Assembly (NCBI GenBank): GCA_001051155.2
Contig: JYIP02000010.1
Location: forward strand, 1,116,001 to 1,180,000
Reading direction: 5' to 3'
DNA length: 64,000 bases
Origin: Chrysoporthe austroafricana
Lineage: Eukaryota > Ascomycota > Sordariomycetes > Diaporthales > Cryphonectriaceae
Part shown: in pieces, positions 51,446 to 62,984 of the stretch
How positions within the stretch are numbered: position 1 is the stretch's first letter
Layout: each line of letters starts with the position of its first letter
The notes under the pieces: generated by a model
Told to the model about the DNA's origin: nothing
Seen by the model: only the letters and a program-made list of their open reading frames with translations
The model's database searches: none
Made by a program: the position numbers and the translations under genes

Positions 51446-51856
51446 TGTTATAGACCAACATACAAGAAGGACAAACCCCGGCTCGGGATCAAGCTAACAG
51501 AATGAAACACGTACCCCGCAAAGATTACGTAAGTTAGGGTTAGGGTTACGAGGGCTCAGCCCAGCTTACTGAAGCCCGGTAAGCAGCAGTGAGCCCTATC
51601 GGGCAATTATGGGCCAAGGATAAGGAACCAGATATATAAGAACAGAAGAATTCCCCGATTAAATAAATAAGTAATTCTTCAGTTATCAATCTAAATATCA
51701 ATTGAACCCTATTATTAATAGCCATATTGGCTTATGAATATTGCGAAACTTAGTAATTTTGTCCTGAAACTTAAGGCTGTACTTAGTACCGCTCTTATTA
51801 GCATAAACCCTTTAACCCTATAGTATATCTTAGGATTTGCTATAGCGTTTATAATA
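51446..51856 (+). repeat. 5' LTR of Gypsy-4
   Basis: Starts TGTTATAGACC, ends GCGTTTATAATA. Contains GTTAGGGTTAGGGTTACG at about 51534, then a cassette of the GCCCGGTAAGC...CTATCGGGC type (to about 51604), then CCAGATATATAAG as TATA region. Confidence 0.9.
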
Positions 51857-54800
51857 TTTTGATAACTTTTGTTTAAGATCGGTTCAGTATATACCCTTTG
51901 AGCAATATTCAGAATACAATAGCGCCCCAGACCCCGTTTTCGTCCAATAATTAAGCCTTCCAGGAAGAAATTCCGATCGTCTTTACTAACGAACAATTCT
52001 AGCAACAGAATATAGCTCTGTACTAGCAATTTGAGGAAGTTAAGAACGAAATTATCCGCTTCAATGCTTTTCAGCAAGCCAGGGCTTTTAAGCTTAATAA
52101 ACCCGGCCCATACAAAAGCATTCGGGGAGACCTCTAGGCCTTCTTGACGCAACTCAAAGCCTATTTCAAGCATTATGAAACCCAGTTCAGAACTACCTAT
52201 AACAAGATCGATTTCGCGGGAAGTCGTCTTGAAAGAACGGTTTTCCAGTAATGGGAACCGACTTTTCGCGACTATTTAGATAATACTGAGGAATTTCGCT
52301 CGGAAGATACCAAGCGCATCTTCCAGCGTTACGCCAATTTCGAAACAGCTCTTATTAAGACTTTTGGAAACCCGGATAAACGACGAATTGCAGTACGGCA
52401 GCTAGAGGCATTTCGACAGACCGGTTCGGCTGCGGATTATATAGCGAAATTCCGATAGATTATCGCTTATTTCGATTACGAGAACGAACCTCTTATAGAT
52501 ACTTATTACGCAAGACTTAAAGAAAAAGTTAAGGACGAACTCTATAAAGAAGATCGATTCGAAGAATTTAGTAAATTTATTAATAAGGCAGTCCGCATTA
52601 ATAACCGATTATACGAACGATAGCAATAATGGCAAAAGAATTATAGCATTATCCTGCAATATTAGCCAAATATTGGGAAATGCAAGTTCCAGTACAAAAG
52701 CAAGAATAGTACGGCCTATTCAGGCATTATATATGCTAGGCCTATAGAACTAGATGCTTTTATATGCGAATAACGCAAGGAGGTTACTTATTATAATTGC
52801 AGCAAGAAAGGCTATATCGCTCGCAATTGCTAATAAGGAAAAAGGAAGCGAGAATGGAAACTAGTCTTAGAGAAATAGCTTAATATCGCTTAGTAATAAG
52901 AACCCAATCAGCTAGACAAAAATATCTTACTGGAATAAGTAGCGGACTTTAATTATAGCAGCATAAGCTGGACAGCCTGCTACTAGGATTACTGCTTACT
53001 GCACTTTTCGGAAAAAGAAGGTTTAGAATAGTTCTTATGCAAGCTTCAGGGATAACGGCAACTCGCTATAGGCAAGAAAAGCCCACTTTACAATACTATT
53101 ATCCAAGATAGTAATTCCGATTGCTCTAGCGAAAGACTTTTACGAAACGAAGAAAACTTAGGAAAATACCTTTTGAATTATTATCTGGAACGATAATGGA
53201 ATAATATAATAGAAAAGGAAATCGGCATTATAAAACCAAAATTACTAATACCCAGTATTACTATCGAGGAATCGGCATACCTCAATAAACAGCCAGATAA
53301 CCTATTAATTCCAGTCCCTAACGAAAAATTATTAAAAGAAACGACCCGCTATTAGCAAAAGAATTATTAAGATTGCAATAAATGGATATCCAAATATACG
53401 GAAATAGAGTATATCATTTATAGGCTTACGACAAAAGAACTTTTCCAAAGCATACTATTCTAGAATAGCGGATACCTATTCTAGGAAGACGGAAGGATCA
53501 GTTACTTATACTCTCGATATTATAAACTTGCTTGGATTAGCTATATTTACTACAATTACCAGATATATTTTAGCGAGAAAGTCAAACAAAATTAGTTTCT
53601 ACTTAAGGAATAAGACTAATTGATCTATCCCGTTACAGAAAGAAAAGGAAGATTCAGAAAAGTCTTGCATATCGAAAATAATAATACATATATAGGGCTA
53701 CCCGATAACTGCCCACGAGCATGCGTAAATAGAAGAACTATATAGGGACAATGCTACGTAATAGCATATTCTATATATGTATAGGACAAAGCCAAAAAAT
53801 AGCATAGGCTGCAGAAAATCGAGAAGAATCGGTAGCGAAATTACGCCCAAGCAAGAAGGCTGGCATAGCAAGCAGCGAGAAATGCCCAAGAAACCCTAAA
53901 AAAGAAAGATCGCCTGTAATAGGACAATAGCCGATTAAGATTACGAGGTCCTTATATGCCATTACTAAGAAGGACGAAAAGCATATTATTCTGGATATAT
54001 ATATCAAAGAATAACGATATAGCGTACTATTGGATAGCAGCGTATAAAGAAATTTCATTTCGCCCGAAATCGTTAATAAGGAACGAATTCCCTGGACGCA
54101 AAAGAAGGACTCTTACAAGCTTAATATTATAGAAAGAAAGTCGGTTACGTATAATCTAGGTATAATCGATATAGAAACTGATTATTTACTTATCTCGATC
54201 CAAAGCCTTACGATAAGCGTTACTTTCGATATTACAGATATAGCATAATATAAATTGATCTTAGGAATATTTTAGCTTAAGAAATATAACTTTCGAATTG
54301 ATTGGATTACTAGCCAAATCTTATAGGAACAAGCCGTACTTACCGAGAAGGTCGCAATTATTAAGAGAGGAAGAGATCTAGTTATTGAGGATAGCATAAG
54401 AGAAACGCGCTCAAATAGGCTTACAAGTACCCCTAGGGCTGAAAAATAAGCTATAATACAGGAAAGGGTTACGGATACTTTGAACTTCCAGATAAAAGTT
54501 AGGGACGGACCAAGATTATAAGTAACTATCGATTAATAGAAAAACGGTTAAGTACGGAATAATACAAAGAAATGCGAACTATGGAATTATAAGGAAATAT
54601 AGCTCCTATAGCATGAATATGCTAGAAGACAATTCGGCTCGGCATTTAACAAATACCCGAAATTACTAGAAACAAGAAAGCCTTAAAGATAGGAAGCTAG
54701 CAAAGGAAAATATGCATAATAGTACCTTATATTCTTACAAATTGCAGAAGACAAAAAAGGACCAATACCGATATTCGAAAATATACTAAGAGAATATTAC

Positions 54801-57599
54801 GAATTCAAGAAATTATAATAAGGGAAGTTTGATATAAGATTACCAGAATATAGCCCGTACGATTATAAGATCCTTTTGAAAGAAAGAATATAGCCAAAAT
54901 TCTTCTCTATTTACGGATTTGACAAAACAAAATTCAAAACGCTCAAAGAATATATTGATAAGAACTTGAAACGAGGCTATATACGATTATCGCGATTACT
55001 AGCAAAATACTCTATCCTATTCGTACCCAAAAAGAATAGTAAATTACGGCTTTATATGGACTACCGATAGCTTAACGATATCACTATCAAGAATCGATAC
55101 CTATTGCTGCTAGCAAGTGAAATAAAGGATCGATTAATTGGAACAAGATAATTCATTACGCTTGACCTTAAGGAAGGATACTATTATATCAGAATTAAGG
55201 AAGACGATATCTAGAAAACAGCTTTCAGAATACGCTACGGATATTTCGAATACGTAATTATGCCTTTCGGGCTTATAAACGTATTAGCATCTTTCCAGGA
55301 AATGATTAATTATGTCTTGCGTAAGTTTCTGGATATTACTATCATTATCTATTTCGATAATATCTTAATTTTCTCGAAAGACCTCGAAATATACAAGCAG
55401 CATATACGAAAAATATTTTATACGCTATAAGATAACAAACTTCTAATCGAACCAAGCAAATGCTATTTCTATTAATAAAAGATCAATTATTTAGGCTATA
55501 CTATCGAGCCAGGACAGATTAGTATGCAATAAGATAAAATCAGAGCAATACGGGAATAGCCTACTCTAAGGAATATTAAAAACGTCAAAACATTTTTCGG
55601 ATATGCCAATTTCTACCGATAGTTTATCCGAGACTATAGCAAGATCGCATATCCGCTTACAGACCTAACGAAAAAAGATCGGAAATTCGAATAGATTTCA
55701 GAAATATAGGAAGCATTTGACGAAATCAAAAGACGAATTACGACAAAACTTATTCTTTGCAAAACAAATCCAGAAAAACTTTTTGAGGTTGAAACCGACA
55801 TATCAGATTACGCACTTGGCAGATAACTGGGCCAGAAAGACAATCAAGAACGCCTTAGGATCGTAAGCAATTTTTCAAAGAAATTAAATAGCCCAGAACT
55901 TAATTACAGTATTCTTGACAAAGAACTAATAGCAATCGTCAAAGCATTCGAAAAATAGCAGCGATACTTGATCGGAACTAAGTACCAAATCATAATATAT
56001 TCGGATTATAAGAATCTCATAATATTCATAACTATTAAAATCTTGAACAAACGACAGATCAAATAGGCAGAATTCCTCTTACAATTTGACTTAAAGATCG
56101 TTTATTGCAAAAGATCCGAAAATAGCAAAGCAGATATATTTAGCAAATAATTAGATTACCAAAATTCAGAACTAAGAGAATTCCAGAATATCTTTCGATA
56201 AGATAAAGATAGTAGCCTTGTAAATAAAGCAAGAGAATTCAATACGATTATCAGAATCGAAAATCAAGAAAGAAATCCTGAAAATATGATTCCCGAAAAG
56301 CAAGACGAATATATTAGAACTATATATAATGCACTAGCATATAATTATTAAGGAATCAGAGCTACTTACGAAAGGATCAAGAGATATTAAAACTTACCAG
56401 AATTCAGATAAAAAATCGAAAGAATCCTATAAGAATGCGATAGCTGCAAGAAGAATAAGATCGAATATTATAAGCCTTATAGATTGCTCTAATTACTCCC
56501 GATTCCGGAAGCAATTTGGCAATCCATTAGCTGGGATTTTATTACCAAGCTACCTTTCTTACGAAAACCCTTAACTAAAATGCAATATAACAGCATTCTA
56601 ATAATAGTTTGCAAACTAAGCAAGTACGCTTACTTCTTACTATATAAGGAAAGCAATATAGCGGAAGAATTCGCATATATATTCTTTAGAACGGTTATAG
56701 CCAATTATGGCATATTTAAGGAAATCATTTCCGATAGAGACAGAAAGTTCGTATCAAATTTCTGGACTTTATTTACGAAACTATTTGGAATATAATAGAG
56801 AATATTTATAGCATTCTATCCATAAACAGATAGACAAACGGAAAGAATTAACCAGATTATCAAGCAATACTTACAATATTATATAAATTATAAACAGGAT
56901 AACTAAGTCGACTTTCTACCCTTAACGCAATTTGCATATAATAATATAGATATAAATACGATAAAAAAATCATTATTCTACGTACTCTATAGCTATAACC
57001 TGACAGCCTATTATAACGAAATACTAGGAATAAATGCAAAAGCTGCAGAAAGACGAATTAGAAGGATTAAGAAAATTCAAGAAAAATTCTAGAAAGAATT
57101 AAAGTTCGTATAAGAAAGAATAACGAAATATGCTAATTCCAAAAAGATTAAAAGACCAATCTTACAAGAAAAGAATAAAGTCTACCTTGTTCGACAAAAA
57201 GAATATATCAAAACAATAAAACCCTCTTACTTACTGGATTATAAGAAATTAGGACTATTCAAAATCCTAAAGAAAATCTCAGATATCAATTTCAAATTCG
57301 CATTACCCTATAAAATAAAAATCCATCCGGTATTCCACATTTCGCTTTTCGAACCAGTATTAAGATCGATTAAAACAGATAAAAGCATTCAAGTAGAAAA
57401 TAATAAGCTAGAATACGAAATCGAACGAATTCTCAAATATCGCGGACCAAATTACGATCCCGAATACCTTGTCAAATAGAAAGGCTACCCGGCAAGTGAA
57501 AATTCATAGGAATTTAGGATTAACTTATAAAATGCATCTCGAGCATTAGCAGATTACTTGGATAAATAATAGCGGAAAGGAATAAATTTGTAAAAAATT

Positions 57600-58009
57600 C
57601 TACTTATCCAAAGCTTCTAAGAAGATTGCCCGGATCCAGAATAGGAACTAGCCTTACCCAAAAAACCAGACTAGTCCATTACAGAATTACTAATATTTAC
57701 AGAATTCTAGTCAAAACTATTAAAAGAAAGATTTGCAGCAATAATTGCAAACTCCTTAGAGATTACCGCTTATATCTCAATAGCTATATAATTACGCTTT
57801 TCTTCTTCCAAACCCTAGTTTACTAATTTTATCCTTTTTTCCTGGAAAAAGCGGCATTGCCTTTTTAGCCGCGCAAAACGAATTAAGGATTCGGTTATAC
57901 GGGATTAAAGCTCGAAAAGCCGCCCTTCCTCTTCGACCTTACAGCTATCGATCCGGGACAATTCGTCAGTAACTCGTAATATTATAGCAGGATCAGGAAG
58001 AGTAAGATG

Positions 58010-58040
<31 letters not shown>

Positions 58041-58074
58041 AAACAAAAAACACACAACCAAACCACACACCAAN

Positions 58075-58129
<55 letters not shown>

Positions 58130-58440
58130 GGAACCCATAAGACGATAACGGAACCCGTCCGGTATTACAAGAACGCCCCCATTTCGTACAATTAGAATAA
58201 CTCTTAACCCTATCTACCATACGATACGATAAGCCCTTTTCAAGGCAGAATAAATAAAGCATAATTTCGTACTCTCGGGACTCGATAAACGAAAATCGCT
58301 TAAGGCAGGCAAAACTTTTTGAAAAAAGAGTGGACGAAAAATTACGAGCCTTATTAACCCTGTAAGATATCTCAATAAGAAAAGTACGATAAGAAACCTG
58401 CCAAACGAAAATACTTATAAAAGTATTGTTAAGGATAATA
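57600..58440 (-). pseudogene. Antisense Cys-rich/coiled-coil frame of Gypsy-4
   Basis: Reverse reading: FLIEISYRVNKARNFSSTLF, then ESREYEIMLYLFCLEKGLSY and MVDRVKSYSNCTKWGRSCNT (Cys-x6-Cys, with further Cys before), then the A-rich tract at 58007-58126 breaks the reading, then VTDELSRIDSCKVEEEGRLF and a coiled coil RIAESLIRFARLKRQC. Same place and order as in Gypsy-3, although residues differ. Confidence 0.6.
58007..58126. other. Poly-A tracts with an undetermined base
   Basis: Two long A runs separated by GGGAAACAAAAAACACACAA-like sequence; one base is n (58074). The other Gypsy copies lack it. It looks like low-quality or misassembled sequence rather than biology. Confidence 0.7.
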
Positions 58441-58459
58441 ACCGATAAAAAAGGGATAA

Positions 58460-58870
58460 TGTTATAGACCAATATACAAGAAAGACAAATCCCGGCTTGG
58501 GATCAAGCTAATAGAATGAAATATATACTTTGCAAGGATTACGTAAGTTAGGGTTAGGGTTACGAAAGCTTAGCCTAGCTTATTAAGGCCCGGTAAGCAG
58601 CAGTAAGCCCTATCGGGCAACTATAAGCTAAAGATAAGGAACCAGATATATAAGAATAGAAGAATTCCCCGACTAGATAGACAGGTAATTCTTCAGTTGT
58701 CAATCTAAATATCAATTGAACCTTATTATTGATAGCCATATTGGCTTATGAATATTGCGAAACTTAGTAATTTTGTCCTGAAACTCAAGGCTGTACTTGG
58801 TACCGCTTTTGTTAGCATAAACCCTTTAACCCTATAGTATATCTTAGGATTTGCTGCAGCGTTCATAACA
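58460..58870 (+). repeat. 3' LTR of Gypsy-4
   Basis: Same length as the 5' LTR (411 bp). Starts TGTTATAGACC, ends GCGTTCATAACA. Differences from the 5' LTR are mostly C/T and G/A. Contains GTTAGGGTTAGGGTTACG at about 58548. Confidence 0.9.
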
Positions 58871-58875
58871 AAGGA

Positions 58876-59826
58876 GCATTCGGTAAAAGCTATAATGCTA
58901 AGGGCCTGGTAATATCTTATCTATCTCTTGCTATACGTTCGAAAGCGTAAGAGATATAGCTCGTTATAGTATTCCTGGGAATAAGCGTGGCGTCCGCTAT
59001 ATAGGACGGCTTCCAGCGCTTATCGTCGTCCCTTTCGTATAATGCTTGAAATCTTATTATTCCTGATATGCCTGGCATCCTTTGACAAAAACCATCTTTA
59101 TCATCTCCTTATAGTCTTACTCGAAAGGTTTTCCTGTTTTTACGAAATCGGCTAGCTGGGCTCCGATCTGTCCGTTATTTCGTCCTGTAAAGATACTTCG
59201 TTAGCATAAAACCCTCTTAAGGGCATGGCAGTAGATAATAGGGGTTCTATTGAATATCCTTTCGGTCCATACCTCGAAATTTTCGCAGAAGGCATAAAAG
59301 AGGTTGTCGTTAACAAGGTTTCTAGCGGTATAGAACTGCGTCGTCCTCGCTATTATCGTAATGAAGTATCTGTCGCTCGAGTCCGCTATAGCTGGGATTG
59401 TCTATAGGTCTGGGTCAACCTCGTCCCATATCGACTAATAGATCTGGATCCCTTCTATTAGGGTTTCCAGCTTGCGGATACCCTTGCTATCGGATATCGT
59501 AAGGCTCGTTAATAGTATTTCTTGTAAATGGATAGTGCTTATCGGGTTGGTTCGCGTAAAAGGACGCGTATCTGGCCTTGCTTCTGGAAAGTATGGCTTT
59601 GTAAGCCAGGGAAATCCGTCTTCAAGGTAGATCTTCTTAACAGTCGTTCAGAAAGTCTGGTATTTCACAGGGAGGTTTTAGGAAACGCCTGTCGATATAT
59701 AGCATAGAAGCCTTTGTCGAGACTATATAATCATTGCTCTTCGAGCAACGGTTCTAGGGAGTTCTTCGAAGGTTCTGTCTTTTCAACCTAGCTATCTGTA
59801 ATCGCCCGTTAGCAATTACTGATCAG
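58876..59826 (-). pseudogene. Copia-1 5' leader and gag start, cut off by Gypsy-4
   Basis: Continues Copia-1 gag across the AAGGA duplication. A stop-free reverse stretch reads KDGFCQRMPGISGIIRFQAL, KRWKPSYIADATLIPRNTIT. The far end near 59826 is the leader next to the 5' LTR. No confident domain name for this part alone. Confidence 0.6.
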
Positions 59827-60037
59827 TATTAGCTAGGCTTTATACGTACGTACGTAAGGATCGTAAAGGTTACTGTTATTATATTGCTTGGTATTGTTCT
59901 ATCTATCTGGAAGGAAGGCTGTCGTTCTGTCCGAACGAAAAGGGGATGGGCGCCCTGGGCTGATAGTGCACGGACCGCTAGGTAGTCCGTGCACTGATAA
60001 GCCTTGGTCCCTTTTCCACCACCATAGTAATCCCACA
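59827..60037 (-). repeat. 5' LTR of Copia-1
   Basis: Plus-strand start TATTAGCTAGGC (RIP form of TGTTGGCTGGGC), end AATCCCACA. 11-bp-stem hairpin AGTGCACGGAC/GTCCGTGCACT at 59965-59975 and 59985-59995 with a 9-nt loop. Confidence 0.85.
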
Positions 60038-60042
60038 GTTAT

Positions 60043-60274
60043 AAAGGGCCGGCAATTAATAGCAAAACTTATAAACGGAATGAATTTATAATAAATTCGC
60101 CTTATAAATTTATAGTAAATTCCTTAATAAATACGCAATGAATTCACTAAGTAAATGCTATACTCTTACTGGGAGGCTTATATAATGCTTTAATATACTC
60201 TTAGCGTAATTTACCTTCTTAGAAGAACTATGCTTTATAATATATTTCAGTATGTTCACTATTAGTTGGAAAGG
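60043..60274 (-). repeat. Repeat X, copy 3, outer piece (inverted)
   Basis: Reverse complement of the first 200-odd bases of copy 1; ends ...GTTCACTATTA, the common X terminus. Confidence 0.7.
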
Positions 60275-60610
60275 ATATTCGAATAAAGAGTTCGAATATT
60301 AGCTGATCTTTTGATCTATATAACGCAGTAACACCTTCCACTACCGTTTGTAATATTAACGCAGCCCGGATCTAACATCCGGAGCAAGGAAGCCTTTTTA
60401 TATAAGAATGCCAGGTATTCTAGATTATATAATCAAGGGTTAGGGGTAGGATTGGATAGCTAGACTTGTTAGCTATTCGGATAGCCAAAGCATCGAGCTA
60501 TTCTGGCTATCCAGGACTGAAGAGCTGGATATATAAGATTGGACATTTCCTTCAAATAGATTTTATAGTTGCTCTTCAATCGTCAATCTAAGTATCAGCT
60601 TCCTTATACT
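60275..60610 (+). repeat. LTR-like fragment W1
   Basis: Shares the Gypsy LTR frame without its ends: TTTATATAAGAA, CAAGGGTTAGGGGTAGG (about 60426), a cassette of GGATAGCTAG/CTGGCTATCC palindromes (60451-60510), AGAGCTGGATATATAAG, and CAATCTAAGTATCA. Ends unclear. Confidence 0.55.
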
Positions 60611-61222
60611 GGTATCCAATACGGATAGTGAAGATTACTTGCATTTCCAATTACCTTATTAACTGTATTATCCGGATTAAAATTGATTGAGAAAAAGTAA
60701 AAAGAAAAGAGGTGGTTGAAGAGGCGGTGTGGCTGGCCAGGGGTGCCGACATGGGGGGGTGCCGGGAACCCGGTGGTTTGACTTATTATAAGCTTTGGGA
60801 TGACCACGCGAGGAGGAGCACGCCGATCACCAGACGCTGATGGCTCACGTTCATATAAGCGAGCCTCTGTATACCCACGGTTCAACGCGCCTCGGCGTAC
60901 CAATGGGGAAAACTATCACGGCATTTGCAACCAATCAATCCGAATGTCCTGTGCTGTGTGATCCGGCTGCGACCTTGGGCCCTGACGCGTGACTCCCGGC
61001 GGTCTATCCTCCGGCTCTACTGCGACGTTCTGCTGCAGTACCTCCAGAGACAATGGGGGCGGAGGATGAGCTGCCGGCCTGCGACTGGAGGCAGCAAGAG
61101 GCCACGGTACTTAGCCAGCCTCATGGGCCTACTTCCCGGCGTGGACGGGTATAACCAGGAGCGCTAGAAAGCTTCCTTCTCTATCCCTGGCTGACTTCTT
61201 GCTGCCCACTTCGTTTGTCACT
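60611..61222. promoter_or_regulatory. Upstream region of the tyrosinase gene
   Basis: GC content rises here and no repeat is recognised from about 60700 on. No gene on either strand is convincing. It should hold the tyrosinase promoter. Confidence 0.4.
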
Positions 61223-62405
61223 ATGTGGTCTCGCATCAGCTTCTCGACCTCGGCGTTGCTGGCACTGTCGGCGCTGAGCCTCGTCCCACCCACGCGGGGA
61301 CTATCAGTGCCGAGACGCTCAGAGACAGGGTGCACAGAACAGAATATGGCGGTGCGCAAGGAGTGGTAAGTCATCTTGCTCTCGTGCAACGACAACGACT
61401 GCACCTTGGGCCCAGAGTCCCCAAAATTCACCACAAGTCGCCATATACAGGTCGAGTCTTGGCCTGGACGAGCGCGTGGCCTTCACGGACGCCGTGCAGT
61501 GCCTGCTAGACGCCCCATCCAAGCTCAACACGACCGAGTACCCGGCCGTGGTGAACCGGTACGACGACTTCATCGCCGTCCACATCAACTACACCTTCGT
61601 CATCCACTTGGACGCCATCTTCCTGCCCTGGCACCGCGCCTATGTGCGCCTGTTCGAGCAGGCCCTCCAGGACGAGTGCGGCTACAGCTCGACCCTGCCT
61701 TACTGGGACTGGCAGCTCTACACAGGCGCGCCGCTGCGCAACTCGACCCTCTTCGACGGCAGCCCCTACTCGCTCGGCAGCGACGGCGTCTTCACCAACG
61801 CTACGCTCGGCTTCCCCCAGGGCACCGGCGGCGGCTGCGTCTACGAGGGGCCCTTCAGCAACCGCACGACGACCTTTGTCGACTTCCCGGGCGACCTCAT
61901 CCCCGACAACATCGAGAACAACGGCAGCGGTGCGCTGCCGGCCTACGCGTTCGACTACAACGCCAGCTGCTTCCGGCGCGACCTCAACGACTGGGCGCTG
62001 CGCACCAACAACAACGCCCACAACATCTCGGTGCTGCTCAACCAGACCACGCTTGAGGACTTTCAGAACACTCTCTCGAGCCCTGAGGGCGCCACCTGGT
62101 TCGGCGCGCACGGCGGCGGCCACGTGGCCATGGGCGGCGATGGCTCCGACCTCTTCACCAGCCCGACTGACCCGGCCTTCTTCCTGCACCACGCCCAGGT
62201 CGACCGCGTCTGGTGGCAGTGGCAGCAGCGGGACCTCGAGGCTCGCGCCTACGCCCTCTTCGGCACCAAGACGCTCGAGAACGTGCCGCCGTCAGACAAC
62301 CTGACCCTCGAGGACTACCTCACGTGGGGACCCCTGACGGATGACCAGCAAGTCGTGGACCTCATGCTGCCGAACGAGGCGATCTTCTGCTACCGCTACG
62401 AGTGA
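61223..62405 (+). CDS. Secreted tyrosinase (type-3 copper oxidase)
   Basis: Oxidises phenols to quinones with a binuclear copper centre. Two exons, 61223-61365 and 61451-62405, with an 85-nt GTAAGT..ACAG intron that joins TG|G in frame; 1098 nt, 365 aa. The N-terminus MWSRISFSTSALLALSALSL looks like a signal peptide, so the protein is probably exported. CuA: His92 (AVHINYT), His100 (VIHLD) and His109 (FLPWHRAYV), then EQALQDECGY and PYWDW. CuB: His268 and His272 (HGGGH) and FFLHHAQVDRVWWQW with His294/295. All copper ligands are present and several N-glycosylation sequons are visible. It has no long C-terminal lid domain, so it belongs to the short secreted fungal type (melanin or metabolite tyrosinases). 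GC-rich third positions contrast with the repeats on both sides; no decay seen. Confidence 0.92.
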
Positions 62406-62800
62406 GATCTAGACGCTGTCGTCAAGGCGGAGTGGAGAGAGAGAAGAAGGATGCTGAAGGAAGGCGCTAGAGGGGAGCGAGGGTGATCCTCCGTGGATGA
62501 TCATCGCTATGGGCCATCTGGCATCAAGACTATGTTCTCTTTATTAACCATTTTACTTATAGATTATAAAGTAGTATTAGAAATTATAGTCTCTACAGCG
62601 GTCAATTTTGCCCATTATACACCCGAGTGTAGTAATCTTAAGCGTATTCGGGTTAGGGACTGTTTAAAAAGTAGCGAGACTTAATGAAAATTTGTCGGTT
62701 ATCTTTAATACGGAACTCTTTTATTATGCCATTTGCCTTTATATATAACGCTTCGCACTCAGACTTTCTTTATATTATTTTATTTAGTTATTATAAACTA
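62406..62800. other. 3' flank of tyrosinase, no gene
   Basis: Gene-like composition until about 62530, then AT-rich. Nothing recognised. Confidence 0.4.
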
Positions 62801-62984
62801 ATAAACGGTTTAAGTTATAAGAACAGGTCGGATTAATAAACTTAGGACCGATATAGCTCGGAATTAATATCTGGAACTAAGAAATCCTTTTATATAAGAA
62901 TATTAAATATTCTGGATTATATAATTAAGGGTTACGGTTAGAATCGCTGGATTATTAGCAATCCAGCAAGTTTAGCTTGCTAGC
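62801..62984 (+). repeat. LTR-like fragment W2
   Basis: Resembles W1 (TTTTATATAAGAATATTAAA, TATAATTAAGGGTTACGGTTAG, then GGATTATTAGCAATCC and GCAAGTTTAGCTTGC palindromes). Cut by the LTR at 62985. Confidence 0.55.

Larger units (their letters stand above)
51857..58459 (+). pseudogene. Gypsy-4 gag-pol with chromodomain
   Basis: Gag at about 51905-52920: NKPGPYKSIRGDL, FLTQLKAYFKHYETQFRTTY, NPDKRRIAVRQLEAFRQTGS, knuckle YYNCSKKGYIARNC. RT at about 55010-55440: KLRLYMDYR, stop, LNDITIKNRYLLLLAS, FITLDLKEGYYYIRIKEDDI, YFDNILIFSKDLE (YFDN for YFDD). RNase H at about 55760-56150. Integrase core at about 56560-56795 (ILIIVCKLSKYAYFLLYKES, then EEFAYIFFRTVIANYGIFKE and SDRDRKFVSNFWTLFTKLFG). Chromodomain at about 57405-57530 (EYEIERILKYRGPNYDPEYL, then KGYPASENS). 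Stops occur but are few for this window. A purine tract (AAAAAAGGGATAA) precedes the 3' LTR. Confidence 0.85.
51446..58870 (+). mobile_element. Gypsy-4, complete chromodomain LTR retrotransposon nested in Copia-1
   Basis: 7425 bp, 411-bp LTRs at both ends, perfect TSD AAGGA (51441-51445 and 58871-58875). TGTTAT/ATAACA termini are intact in the 3' LTR. It interrupts Copia-1 gag. It is the least mutated Gypsy of the window: long gag and integrase frames remain. Confidence 0.92.
46909..60037 (-). mobile_element. Copia-1, LTR retrotransposon split by a nested Gypsy
   Basis: LTRs of 211 bp each (46909-47119 and 59827-60037) with perfect TSD GTTAT outside (46904-46908 and 60038-60042). Removing Gypsy-4 and one AAGGA leaves about 5.7 kb, a normal Copia size. 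Read in reverse from the 5' LTR at 60037: leader and gag start, Gypsy-4, rest of gag, integrase, RT, RNase H, 3' LTR. It is less AT-rich than the block to the left, so either younger or less exposed to RIP. Confidence 0.88.

Noticed and set aside
51530..51560. TTAGGG repeats as a telomere or chromosome end
   Set aside because: Only two to three units, inside both LTRs of one element and in other LTRs; clearly internal.
51715..52173. 152-codon reverse frame in Gypsy-4
   Set aside because: Shadow of gag, which reads well on the plus strand.
61506..62192. Long open frames on both strands over the tyrosinase
   Set aside because: GC-rich shadows of the tyrosinase exon; low-complexity Arg/Ala/Val composition and no motifs.
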